Below the pieces are notes generated by a model. It had not been told where the DNA came from. It made no database searches and saw only the letters and a list, made by a program, of their open reading frames with translations. The position numbers were made by a program, and so were the translations under genes. Positions 23,715 to 32,043 of a stretch of 64,000 nt of DNA are shown one piece after another (position 1 is the first letter of the stretch; every line of letters begins with the position of its first letter). Origin of the DNA: CmP2 sp052084925 (GTDB lineage: Bacteria; Actinomycetota; Actinomycetes; Actinomycetales; Micrococcaceae); the NCBI GenBank assembly GCA_052084925.1, contig JBQDEV010000003.1, forward strand, positions 124,001 to 188,000, given 5' to 3'.

Positions 23715-25109
23715 ATGACCACCACCGTGTTCCGCCTCCCCGATGTGGGTGAGGGCCTCACCGAAGCCGACATTCTCGCCTGGACCGTGCATCCAGGCGA
23801 TGAGATCGGCGTGAACGACATCATTGTGGAGATCGAGACCGCCAAGTCGGTGGTGGAGCTGCCCAGCCCGACGGCGGGGCGGGTACAACAGCTGTTGGTG
23901 GAAGCAGGGCAGACGGTGACGGTCGGCACCCCCATCATCGAATTCCGCACGGACGGTGAGGCCGACGAGCCCGAGACCTCGGACGGCGGGAGCAGCACCG
24001 ACACCGGCTCGGCATCGGGCTCGGAGACTGGCGCCGCTTCTGGATCTGAGTCCAGCTCTGAATCCAGCGGGGCCACCCTGGTCGGCTATGGCACCCGCGA
24101 GTCCACCTCGCGTCGCGCTCGCCGTCGTGCGCTGCGCGCCGCCGCTCCAGCTGCCCCGGCGGACCCAATACCAGCAGCGCCTGCGCCGTCTACTCCAGAA
24201 CACACAGTCACGCAGCCTGCCGCCACAGGACTCGCCCTGGCGAAGCCGCCGGTGCGCAAACTTGCCAAGGACCACGGGGTGGATCTGAGGCTGGTGACGC
24301 CGACCGGGCCGGTCGGCAACGTCACCCGCGAAGACGTGCTCGCCTATCTAGAGGCCAGCTCCGCACATGATTCGGCCGGTCAGGGTGCAACGACAGCGCT
24401 CGGAGCGTCGTCGCTGGGCGAGACCCGCCAGATCCCGGTGAAGGGTGTCCGCAAGGCCACCGCCCACGCCATGGTCGCCTCCGCCTTCAGCGCACCCCAC
24501 GTCACCGAGTTCCTCGACGTCGACGTCACCGCCACCGTGGAAATGATCCGGTCGTGGAAGTCTCAGGGCGTGTTCCCCGACGGGGTGAAGGTGTCACCGT
24601 TGACCCTGCTCTCGCGCGCGGTGTGCTGGGCAGTCAGGCGCACCCCGGAGATCAACGCCAGCTGGGGCGAGGAATTCATTACCGTCCACGGCCACGTGAA
24701 CCTCGGCATCGCCGTGAACACCGACCGTGGGCTACTCGTGCCGAACATCAAGAACGCACACGCGCTCACCGTGACCGAACTGGCCCGGGAACTCACCGAA
24801 CTATCTGGGACCACCCGGGCAGGAAAGGCCAGCCCCGAAGCGCAGCGCGACGGAACCATCACCATCACCAACGTGGGAGTCTTCGGGGTGGACGCGGGCA
24901 CACCGATCATCAACCCCGGCGAATCGGCGATCGTGGCGATGGGGCAGATCAAGCGCCGCCCCTGGGTGGTCGACGACGAGCTGGCCGTGCGCGATGTCGC
25001 GACCCTGTCGGTCTCCGCCGATCACAGGGTGGTAGACGGTGTCGCAATCTCCCGATTCCTCGCCGACCTCGGCAGCGCCCTAGAAGACCCCCGCGCCCTG
25101 CTGCTGTAA
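23715..25109 (+). CDS. bkdC: Branched-chain 2-oxoacid dehydrogenase E2 (lipoamide acyltransferase)
   Basis: A 464-residue E2 with one lipoyl domain (residues 1-80, lipoyl Lys in EIETAKSVVELPSP), a Ser/Ala/Pro linker, an E3-binding domain (PPVRKLAKDHGVDLRLV, about 175-210) and a C-terminal acyltransferase domain (about 235-464) with catalytic SADHRVVDGV. The AKSVVELPSP lipoyl type is usual for branched-chain rather than pyruvate complexes. Its stop is only 13 bp from the convergent esterase stop. The last 46 bp of the gene are duplicated at 39540-39585, marking the far end of the inserted island. Confidence 0.9.
   Translation: MTTTVFRLPDVGEGLTEADILAWTVHPGDEIGVNDIIVEIETAKSVVELPSPTAGRVQQLLVEAGQTVTVGTPIIEFRTDGEADEPETSDGGSSTDTGSASGSETGAASGSESSSESSGATLVGYGTRESTSRRARRRALRAAAPAAPADPIPAAPAPSTPEHTVTQPAATGLALAKPPVRKLAKDHGVDLRLVTPTGPVGNVTREDVLAYLEASSAHDSAGQGATTALGASSLGETRQIPVKGVRKATAHAMVASAFSAPHVTEFLDVDVTATVEMIRSWKSQGVFPDGVKVSPLTLLSRAVCWAVRRTPEINASWGEEFITVHGHVNLGIAVNTDRGLLVPNIKNAHALTVTELARELTELSGTTRAGKASPEAQRDGTITITNVGVFGVDAGTPIINPGESAIVAMGQIKRRPWVVDDELAVRDVATLSVSADHRVVDGVAISRFLADLGSALEDPRALLL
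25064..25109. repeat. Left boundary repeat of the 25-39.6 kb island (bkdC 3' end)
   Basis: The last 46 bp of the E2 gene match 39540-39585 in direct orientation at 43 of 46 positions. The intervening 14.4 kb differs in base composition and gene content from both flanks. Confidence 0.85.
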
Positions 25110-25122
25110 TCGGCGCCCCTGC

Positions 25123-26823
25123 TCACTCGGTGTTGTCAGCAGGAACCGTCGGGTTCCGTGCCACCCGAAGTACACCGTCGTATTCGCCCCCGGTATGCAC
25201 GGTCCACGTCCCAGAATTGCGGAGATCTTCATGCAGAATCTGCAAAGGCGGAACGCCCGCTGTCGGCGGTCGCTTGATCCAGTCACGCCCCTGCACGGTC
25301 ACGACCAATTGTTCACCCTGGTGGAAGGTGGTTGCGGACGCCCAGATTTCAACGTCCAGCGCGGTGGGATCACCGGGGACAAGAGGAACTTCATTCTGGT
25401 GAAGGTGGTAGGGAACAAGCGCCGTCGATCGAGTCGGATCGAGCGTACGATGGCTCGCTCGCAACCATCCGAGCGCGACGGGGCCATCCGTGAATAGCGC
25501 GTTGAACGGGAACTCCACCTCCGTGCCGTCTCGACGGATCTTGCGAAGGACGACGAACACATCGGCGTCATTGGCTGAGTCCGCACTTAACCATAGACGC
25601 AGTGATGCAGGGCCGATGAGCTCGGTCTCTTCCGTGAACTTGTAGGAGAAGTCGATCGAGTCGTTCAAGGGATCGAGAGTTCGCGTCGATTCGTCAGAAG
25701 GAACAGTGTCCGCCAGCGATTTTGACTCGGCGTCGAGGTGCAACTCAACGACGTCACCTGAAATAGGCCACGTAGCGAAGGATCGCCAGACAGAGTCCGC
25801 GGGGTTGCCCGTGTCCCGTACCTCGGCGCGCACTTGAGGCCAGGCCTCGATGCCACGGTCCAGGCCTTTCAGATAGGTATCGAAGAACGCTCGCTGCCGC
25901 TCGACGCTCTCCGGATCATAGAAATATGCCCACTTCTTTTGTCCGTGGATCTCGAGCCACTTCTGTCGCGACCCGATTCGTTCGAAAGCGTTGAGGGTGC
26001 CGCGCGAATGGAGCCCGTGGTCACTCCATGACGCGACGACATATGCGGGGATCTCGATGTCCTCGAAGGGACCGTACTTGTTGGCGAAGTACCAGTCGTC
26101 GAACGCATGCGCCGCGAGATTCACTGCAGTGTCTTCAGTCCGGGAGTTCCCATATGACACGTTGGTGGAGACTCGGGGGCGAAACCCTGTCTCAGGGATC
26201 CCGCCATGGGTGGCGAACTCCCGGTACCAGTCAGCAAAGCACTCCCAAGGACTGATGGCCTTCAGCGACGGCGGGCGCACCGACGCTGCCTGGTACTGCG
26301 CTCCCGCAAGGTAGGAGACTCCGAGCATTCCGACATTGCCATTCGACCAGGACTGGGCGCCCAGCCACTCGATGGTGTCGTAAAGATCGTCACGCTCTTG
26401 GGGGCCGTTGTGCGAGAAGTCCCCCTCCGAATTCCACAGACCCCGTGGATCCGCGAACGCGACCGCATAGCCGTGTTTCGTCCAGTACGCGGGATCGGGG
26501 GATTCGAATCCTGTGAACTCGGATATCCAGGACGGGTCGACGCCTGACCCTGGAAAGGTGCGGGATGTCACCCAGTGCTTCCCATAAGGCCCCCAGGCCA
26601 AGAGCACGGGGGATTCGACAGTCTCATCGAGCGGGCGATAGAGATCGAGATAGATGGTGACGCCATCGCGTAGTCGCACCGCGGCGTCCTTTACGGTGAT
26701 CAGTCCCTGGTGGCGGACGATCTCGTGTGCCAGTTTCGGGGGTGGGGGCTTGCCGAAGACGGTGGCCGGATCGACTCCAGGGCGCATGATGATCTCATGT
26801 GGCCCCGTGATGTTCTCGTTCAT
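25123..26823 (-). CDS. CocE/NonD-family serine hydrolase (esterase/acylpeptidase type)
   Basis: A 566-residue alpha/beta hydrolase of the cocaine-esterase/X-Pro dipeptidyl-peptidase family. The nucleophile is Ser170 in GMLGVSYLAGAQY; the preceding VAFADPRGLWNSEGDF and later ASWSDHGLHSRG and HGQKKWAYFYD fit the oxyanion, Asp and His regions. The C-terminal about 220 residues form the jelly-roll domain (FSYKFTEETELIGPASLRLW). Such enzymes cut esters, amides or lactones of small molecules. The ATG at 26823 has AAGGA. It is the last gene of a minus-strand operon with an ABC importer and flavin monooxygenase, 10 bp after the latter, so it probably releases an acid or alcohol from the imported compound. 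It contains no signal peptide. Confidence 0.85.
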   Translation of the reverse strand: MNENITGPHEIIMRPGVDPATVFGKPPPPKLAHEIVRHQGLITVKDAAVRLRDGVTIYLDLYRPLDETVESPVLLAWGPYGKHWVTSRTFPGSGVDPSWISEFTGFESPDPAYWTKHGYAVAFADPRGLWNSEGDFSHNGPQERDDLYDTIEWLGAQSWSNGNVGMLGVSYLAGAQYQAASVRPPSLKAISPWECFADWYREFATHGGIPETGFRPRVSTNVSYGNSRTEDTAVNLAAHAFDDWYFANKYGPFEDIEIPAYVVASWSDHGLHSRGTLNAFERIGSRQKWLEIHGQKKWAYFYDPESVERQRAFFDTYLKGLDRGIEAWPQVRAEVRDTGNPADSVWRSFATWPISGDVVELHLDAESKSLADTVPSDESTRTLDPLNDSIDFSYKFTEETELIGPASLRLWLSADSANDADVFVVLRKIRRDGTEVEFPFNALFTDGPVALGWLRASHRTLDPTRSTALVPYHLHQNEVPLVPGDPTALDVEIWASATTFHQGEQLVVTVQGRDWIKRPPTAGVPPLQILHEDLRNSGTWTVHTGGEYDGVLRVARNPTVPADNTE

Positions 26824-26833
26824 ATCGTCCTTC

Positions 26834-28138
26834 TCAGAATCGTGCCGATGGGCGGGGCAGTCCAAGGTGATCGCGCAGGGTGGGGCCTGCGTACTCGGAG
26901 CGGAACAGGCCACGGTCCTGCAGCTCGGGAATGAGCTTCGTGCAGATACGCTCGAAACCGTCGGGGTTATAAGGCGAGTTCAGATTGAAGCCGTCACAGG
27001 CGCGAGTCTGGAACCACTCCTGCATGCGATCCGCGATCGCCGATGCCGTGCCCGCCACCCACTGATGTCCGGTGGATCGCGCGCGGTCGAAGATCAACTC
27101 ACGAAGAGTCAGCCCCTGCTCCACCGTCTTACGCTGGTAGATCCCCTGACGACTGGAGAGTTTTCCGATCCCCTCGAAACGCTCGGCCGGGATCGGTTCG
27201 TCGAGCTCTGCATCAGACAGGTCGACACCGAGATCGCCTGCGATTTGGAGGCGACCCTGCTCGACATCGAGGTAGGAGCTGAGCTCTGCGGTGATCTCGT
27301 CTGCTTCTGCCTGTGTATCGGCGACGACCGGGACAATCCCCGGAATCACCTTCACCAAGTTCGGGTCGCGCCCAGTCTCGGCGATCAACGTCTTCACTGA
27401 TCGGTAGAACTCCACCGCTTGACGGTAGTCGGGTTGTGCCGTGTAGATCGCATCGGCCACGGAGCTGCCCAAGACCATTCCCGGGCCAGAAGATCCCGCC
27501 TGGACCAAAACTGGCCGGCCTTGGGGCGAACGAGGCATATTCAGCGGCCCCTCCACCTGGAAATATTCGCCCTCGAAATCAACGCGCCGTAGCTTGGCCG
27601 TGTCGAGCCATGAACCCTGCTCGCGGTCGACGATGACGGCGTCGTCGGACCAGCTGTCCCAGAGCTGTTGGACGATCGAGACGAATTCGGCTGCCCTGCG
27701 ATAGCGCAACTCTGGATCTGGAGCCTCCGCAATACCGAAATTGCGGTACCCGTCTGCCGAAGTGACGATATTCCAGCCTGCCCGCCCTCCGGAGAGATGG
27801 TCCAGCGACGCCAGCATCCGCGCAGCGTTGTATGGTTCGGTCATTGAGGTGGACAGCGTACCGATGAGCCCTATGTTCGTCGTGCGTGCGGCCAGCGCGG
27901 AGAGAGTGGTCATCGGCTCGAAGAAGCCGTTCATCATGGTGTCGCCGCGCAGGGTGGGGGTTGCATGGACGACGTCGCCGAAGAAGAGCGCGTCGAGCTT
28001 GGCGGCCTCGGCCATCTGGGCGATGTCTGAGAGGAAATCCAGACCAGGCACCTCCTCAGCGCGGCTGCCAGGACGTCGCCAGCTATTCCGGTGGTAGCCG
28101 AGCGGCATGACGAAGGTCGTCAGCGCCATCTGTCTCAT
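26834..28138 (-). CDS. LLM-class flavin-dependent monooxygenase (NtaA/SnaA/DszA type)
   Basis: A 434-residue bacterial-luciferase-like monooxygenase that uses reduced FMN and O2. Family blocks are RRPGSRAEEVPGLDF, LDALFFGDVVH, TEPYNAARMLASLDHLSGGR, NIVTSADGYRNFG and the C-terminal DGFNLNSPYNPDGFE. This group (nitrilotriacetate, EDTA, DBT-sulfone and pristinamycin monooxygenases) inserts oxygen next to C-N or C-S bonds and needs a separate flavin reductase; one is encoded at 35587. The ATG at 28138 has AAAGGAG. It lies between the permease (48 bp away) and the esterase in the same operon. The substrate is not recognisable. Confidence 0.88.
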   Translation of the reverse strand: MRQMALTTFVMPLGYHRNSWRRPGSRAEEVPGLDFLSDIAQMAEAAKLDALFFGDVVHATPTLRGDTMMNGFFEPMTTLSALAARTTNIGLIGTLSTSMTEPYNAARMLASLDHLSGGRAGWNIVTSADGYRNFGIAEAPDPELRYRRAAEFVSIVQQLWDSWSDDAVIVDREQGSWLDTAKLRRVDFEGEYFQVEGPLNMPRSPQGRPVLVQAGSSGPGMVLGSSVADAIYTAQPDYRQAVEFYRSVKTLIAETGRDPNLVKVIPGIVPVVADTQAEADEITAELSSYLDVEQGRLQIAGDLGVDLSDAELDEPIPAERFEGIGKLSSRQGIYQRKTVEQGLTLRELIFDRARSTGHQWVAGTASAIADRMQEWFQTRACDGFNLNSPYNPDGFERICTKLIPELQDRGLFRSEYAGPTLRDHLGLPRPSARF

Positions 28139-28186
28139 GTTCGTGCTCCTTTGTCGTGAGCGATGTGTTGGGGGATAAACGCGTTG

Positions 28187-30016
28187 CTATTCGCTCTTGC
28201 TGTGTGAATCACCGATGCCGCTGGTGACTAGAGCCTGAGTGGCGGTGAGGTCATCCGGAGAAGGGTCTGTTGGACTCGGTATCGGCAACGTTGCCCCGGA
28301 GGGAGCGGGCGCAGCGACCAGCCTGCGGAGGGCCCACCGAAGGACCATCGCCAGCAGATAGAGCGTGATGAATCCGAGGATGAGCAGCACGAATGCAGCA
28401 GCCGAGACTTGCGCTCGCCCTTCGGTGTAGAGCTTGTAGACCTCGACCGAAAGGAATGTCGCTCGCGGCCCGGCGAGCAGCAGCGGCGCCGACAATGTTC
28501 CACAAATGATGACAAAGCAGAGAACCCAGCCACTGATGAAGCTCGGCAGAATCAGTCGCCCGACGATAATGAACAGCGTCTTTGCTTTGGACGCTCCACT
28601 CGTCCAAGCGGCTTCTTCCAACGAACGAGGAACCTGGGCCATGGCGCCACGGGTGGCCTGGCCGGCGATGGGCATGGTGATGATGAACAAGGCAAACATC
28701 AGGATCACCGGTGTGCCGTAGAACCTGTGGAGGAAAGGAATACCGAGGAACAGCCAAAGCACCCCGAGGGCGAGGACGAGTCCTGGCATCGCGAGACCCA
28801 GCCACTGGCTGAATTCGATGATGCGTGCCATTGGGCCAGCCCTGAAACGCGCCGTCCAGGTGAGAATCATCGAAGCTGTGACGGCTAGTAGTCCACCAAC
28901 GCTGGCGATGATGGCTGTGTTTCTATATGCATCGATCATGCGCGGGTCGCCGAGAACTGTTTCATAGTTCTGCAACGAATACCCGCTCGTGGCCCCGAGG
29001 AACGGTGACAGCGAGACGAGGACAAGCTGGATCGTGGGCAGGATGGTTGCGAGCAATGCGTAGGCCACGATCAATCCTGTGAAGAGCCATTTCCATTTGC
29101 CTACCTCGCTCGGCTGACGGCGGGCTTCTTTTCCTCCGACTGTCGTGAAGGACCGTTTGCCCAGCAGGCGGATTTGCGCGAAGACCAACAGGAAGAGAAC
29201 GACCATGAGCAGAATGGAAAGGGTGCTCGCGTGTGCATACTGAGGGCCGGTGGACTGCGAAAGATATGAGTAAATCTCGGTCGGAATCACGTAGATGTTT
29301 GCGGGGACACCGAGTATCTGTGCCACGTCGAATGATTCGAGAAACAGAATGAAAACGAGAACCATCACCCCAGAAATCGCTGGCATCAGCACAGGAATCT
29401 GAATCTGGAAGAATGACCTCACCGGTCCCGCCCCGCTCATACGCGCGGCCTCGTCTAAAGAGTTATCCATGGCAAGAAACGGGCCGAGCAGAAGAAAGAA
29501 CTGCAACGCAACCAGGCGGATAGCCGATGCGAAAACGACTCCCCACCAGGATTCCATATTGACGATGCGTGCTGCGTCTCCGAAGAACATCGCCAACCCC
29601 TCATTGATCAGTCCGATGCGCGGATTGCCGAGGAGACCCCAGGAGATCGCGAAGAACAGACCAGGCGTCGCCACAACAATCCCCATGATCACCGGAATCA
29701 GGGTGCGCAAAGGGGTTCGGGTGCGCGTGTAGATGGTCGCGAAGGTCGCTGCGACGAGGGTCGAGATCAGTACTGTCGCTAGGCCCATGCCCACGGTGGT
29801 GCCCACGACGTCCCATGTCCGTGGTCGAATCATGACGGAGATGAACGACTCAGTGGTCCACTCTGCGTCCCCGACGGCTGCGGTGCGGAAAGCGCCGCGA
29901 ACGACCATGATGGCGGGGGCAACGAAGCACACCACACAGACGATGACCGCGGTGATCTGTGGATTGGTGACGACCGTGCGCGTCCTATTGCGGGCACGGG
30001 CCAGCGCGAAGCTCAT
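28187..30016 (-). CDS. ABC importer permease, fused two-domain (FbpB/PotB-C-like)
   Basis: A 609-residue permease with two BPD_transp_1 domains in one chain (about 12 membrane segments). EAA loops are seen as DNSLDEAARMSGAGPVRSFF in the first half and RSLEEAAWTSGASKAKTLF in the second. Fused two-domain permeases serve Fe(III), thiamine, phosphonate and polyamine-type importers. Its ATG overlaps the upstream SnoaL-like gene stop (ATGA). The matching solute-binding lipoprotein is at 30610 and the ATPase at 36760 on the other strand. Because its neighbours are oxidases and a hydrolase, import of an organic substrate is more likely than iron. Confidence 0.88.
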   Translation of the reverse strand: MSFALARARNRTRTVVTNPQITAVIVCVVCFVAPAIMVVRGAFRTAAVGDAEWTTESFISVMIRPRTWDVVGTTVGMGLATVLISTLVAATFATIYTRTRTPLRTLIPVIMGIVVATPGLFFAISWGLLGNPRIGLINEGLAMFFGDAARIVNMESWWGVVFASAIRLVALQFFLLLGPFLAMDNSLDEAARMSGAGPVRSFFQIQIPVLMPAISGVMVLVFILFLESFDVAQILGVPANIYVIPTEIYSYLSQSTGPQYAHASTLSILLMVVLFLLVFAQIRLLGKRSFTTVGGKEARRQPSEVGKWKWLFTGLIVAYALLATILPTIQLVLVSLSPFLGATSGYSLQNYETVLGDPRMIDAYRNTAIIASVGGLLAVTASMILTWTARFRAGPMARIIEFSQWLGLAMPGLVLALGVLWLFLGIPFLHRFYGTPVILMFALFIITMPIAGQATRGAMAQVPRSLEEAAWTSGASKAKTLFIIVGRLILPSFISGWVLCFVIICGTLSAPLLLAGPRATFLSVEVYKLYTEGRAQVSAAAFVLLILGFITLYLLAMVLRWALRRLVAAPAPSGATLPIPSPTDPSPDDLTATQALVTSGIGDSHSKSE

Positions 30017-30549
30017 GGGCGACCGAGCCCCCCTCCGACGACGCTGTGCTCTTCCGCCGCCGCCGTGATCTGCTCGTCGTGATCAGGCGCATGGACGCGG
30101 AACCACAGTTTGGAGATCTTCCAGACGCCGTCGACACGACGGTACTCCGTGTCGTACATGCCCTCGGACCATGGCCCCCAGATGCGCATGACACCAAGTG
30201 CGGTCTTAAAATCGGCCTGAAGTCGGTGCCACGTCCAGATCGCATGAGCCGTATCACCATCGACGGTGATGTTGGGTGACGAAAGGATGTACCCGTCTTT
30301 ACTGTGGACCACGGGGAGCAGCTCTTCAGCGAACATGCCGTTGATCGCGTCGCGACCCACATGGACCCCGTGGTGCCGAATGTCGCAGATGGCGTCTTCA
30401 CTGTACGCATCGGCCACCGCACTCCAGTTTCGAGCTGCAAGATCGCGAACGTAGTTATTATGCAGGCGAGTAATCTCCTGGATTGACTCGAGGCGATCGA
30501 TCCTCGCGAAGAGCTGGGTGATCTGATCGTCAGTGATATCGGTTGTCAT
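30013..30549 (-). CDS. SnoaL-like/NTF2-fold protein
   Basis: A 178-residue small protein with the SnoaL/limonene-epoxide-hydrolase-like fold: RLHNNYVRDLAARNWSAVAD, then SEDAICDIRHHG, VDGDTAHAIWTWH, MYDTEYRRVDGVWKISKLWF. Relatives act as isomerases, hydratases, cyclases or small subunits of ring hydroxylases, with a conserved Asp/His pair in the pocket. The ATG at 30549 has GGAAAG. It sits between the solute-binding protein and the permease, an unusual place that suggests a dedicated step in the same pathway. Reaction unknown. Confidence 0.75.
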   Translation of the reverse strand: MTTDITDDQITQLFARIDRLESIQEITRLHNNYVRDLAARNWSAVADAYSEDAICDIRHHGVHVGRDAINGMFAEELLPVVHSKDGYILSSPNITVDGDTAHAIWTWHRLQADFKTALGVMRIWGPWSEGMYDTEYRRVDGVWKISKLWFRVHAPDHDEQITAAAEEHSVVGGGLGRP

Positions 30550-30609
30550 ATTTATCGCTTTCCACAAAGGGGCAGAGTAGTTTCTCGCAGGGCAACGCTC
30601 CTGGAGCGA

Positions 30610-31743
30610 CTACTCCGTGAAGACGGACTGGAAGGTGGGCGTGAGCTCAGTCATCACCGGGCGCAAAACATCTTGGGACTCCAACGTCGTGAAGGTGACG
30701 TCCTCCAGTGCGGGCCATCCATACGGCGACGTGAGTGATTCATGCTGGTTCGTAGGGAAGTTGCCAGATTCAAGGGCCTGTTCTTGCGCATCAACGGTAT
30801 GCAGGTAGTTGAGGAACAGTTTCGCTGCTGCCTCGGACGGAGCGTTGTTGCCCAGCATCCATTTCTCTGTGGCAATGACGTTGTCTTCTTCGAGGAAATG
30901 CACCTCGACCGGTGCGCCCTGACTGATTGCGTTGACGATGGATGTTGTCGCCGAGAGCGGCTGGAGCGGAAACTCGCCGGAAGAGATGGATTGGAGGGCG
31001 AGCTGGTCTGTTGCCACGATCTTCGCGTTGGCAGAGATCGCCTCCAGGTCGTCTTCGTTGAGGACTTCCCCGTTGACGAGCTGCGTTAGGGTCGTCATTG
31101 TTCCGCCCGGAGTTCCCGGCGTCATGAAGGTGAGCTTGTTGCTCCACTCCGAGTCTTTGAGATCGGCCCACGTCGCGGGGAGGTCGCCTTCGTTGAGCGC
31201 CTCTGTGTTGTAAGACATGTTGAACATCAGCGCCCACGGTGAGTAGTACATATGGTCCTCGGCGGCCAGCTGGCTCGGATCGACGCGCCCTTCGAGTTCA
31301 GGATTCATTTCCCAGGTGAGGAGCTCGTAGGGCTCGACGAAGCCTTGTTCCGCATAACGGTCGCCGTTGGGGTTGGAAATAACCGAAACGACGTGACTGC
31401 CTGTTTCGTTTTCTGCCTCCAGCAATGATTGCAACTCGGCGCCAACGTAGGTTCCAGTGCTGATGGTCAATCCGGGGAATCGTTCTTCGAATCCTTCGTA
31501 AATGGCGGTGAACTCATCGTGGTGACCTGCATAGATCATCACCTCGTCATTGCCCGACTCGATCGCTTCTTCGTAGAGCGAGTTCAGATCTTGCTCGACG
31601 TCTGACGCGAGGTCGAGGCCGTCGAAGTCGGCGCCGGAACCGTTACCTGATTCCGATTCCGTTGCGGAGCAACCCGTCAGAACGAGCGCGGAAATCGCGA
31701 TGCTCGAGAGTGCGATCGGCAGTGTCTGCTTAGTCAACTTCAT
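30610..31743 (-). CDS. ABC importer solute-binding lipoprotein
   Basis: A 377-residue periplasmic-type binding protein with a lipoprotein signal peptide (lipobox LTGC, Cys25) and an acidic linker. The fold is of the Fe(III)/spermidine/putrescine-binding type (EVMIYAGHHDEFTAIYEGFEE; YYSPWALMFNMSYN; FMTPGTPGGTMTTL). None of the Tyr pairs of classic ferric-binding proteins is obvious. It is the first gene of the minus-strand operon, with AAGGA before ATG 31743. The 14-bp sequence around the start is tandemly repeated (31739-31766). It delivers the substrate to the permease at 28187. Confidence 0.88.
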   Translation of the reverse strand: MKLTKQTLPIALSSIAISALVLTGCSATESESGNGSGADFDGLDLASDVEQDLNSLYEEAIESGNDEVMIYAGHHDEFTAIYEGFEERFPGLTISTGTYVGAELQSLLEAENETGSHVVSVISNPNGDRYAEQGFVEPYELLTWEMNPELEGRVDPSQLAAEDHMYYSPWALMFNMSYNTEALNEGDLPATWADLKDSEWSNKLTFMTPGTPGGTMTTLTQLVNGEVLNEDDLEAISANAKIVATDQLALQSISSGEFPLQPLSATTSIVNAISQGAPVEVHFLEEDNVIATEKWMLGNNAPSEAAAKLFLNYLHTVDAQEQALESGNFPTNQHESLTSPYGWPALEDVTFTTLESQDVLRPVMTELTPTFQSVFTE

Positions 31744-32043
31744 CGTTGGTCCTTCATCGTTGGTTGCACCTGGACGATCTCGTCGTACGCATCGGTCTCG
31801 CTGGGAAGCGCTGCTGCGTCAGATGTTAGTGAGATTAGAGTCACACTTATCAGTTTGTCAACAGCTAAACGAGATTCACTAGCTGCCGTGATCCAAGATC
31901 GCTGCAACTACAAGGATAAGTGCTGTACTCGAGCGCTTCGGTGCCAACATTTAGTTAGGGGGTGTACTAGTTATTAGTTTCCGCCTACAATCAATTCCAG
32001 TAAGTCGGCGCGCGGTGCTGTCGGCGGAACAGGGAGAGCGAAG
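31744..32043. promoter_or_regulatory. Divergent control region of the island catabolic cluster
   Basis: 300 bp, AT-rich, between the importer operon and the oxidase operon. Visible elements are GTGA-N8-TCAC (31829-31844); three TTAGTTA-like direct repeats (31951-31957, 31967-31973, 31974-31980); and a -10-like TACAAT (31986-31991) about 55 bp before the GMC oxidoreductase start. These are candidate sites for the MarR protein at 35029 or the FCD-GntR part at 36090; no assignment is possible. Confidence 0.45.
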
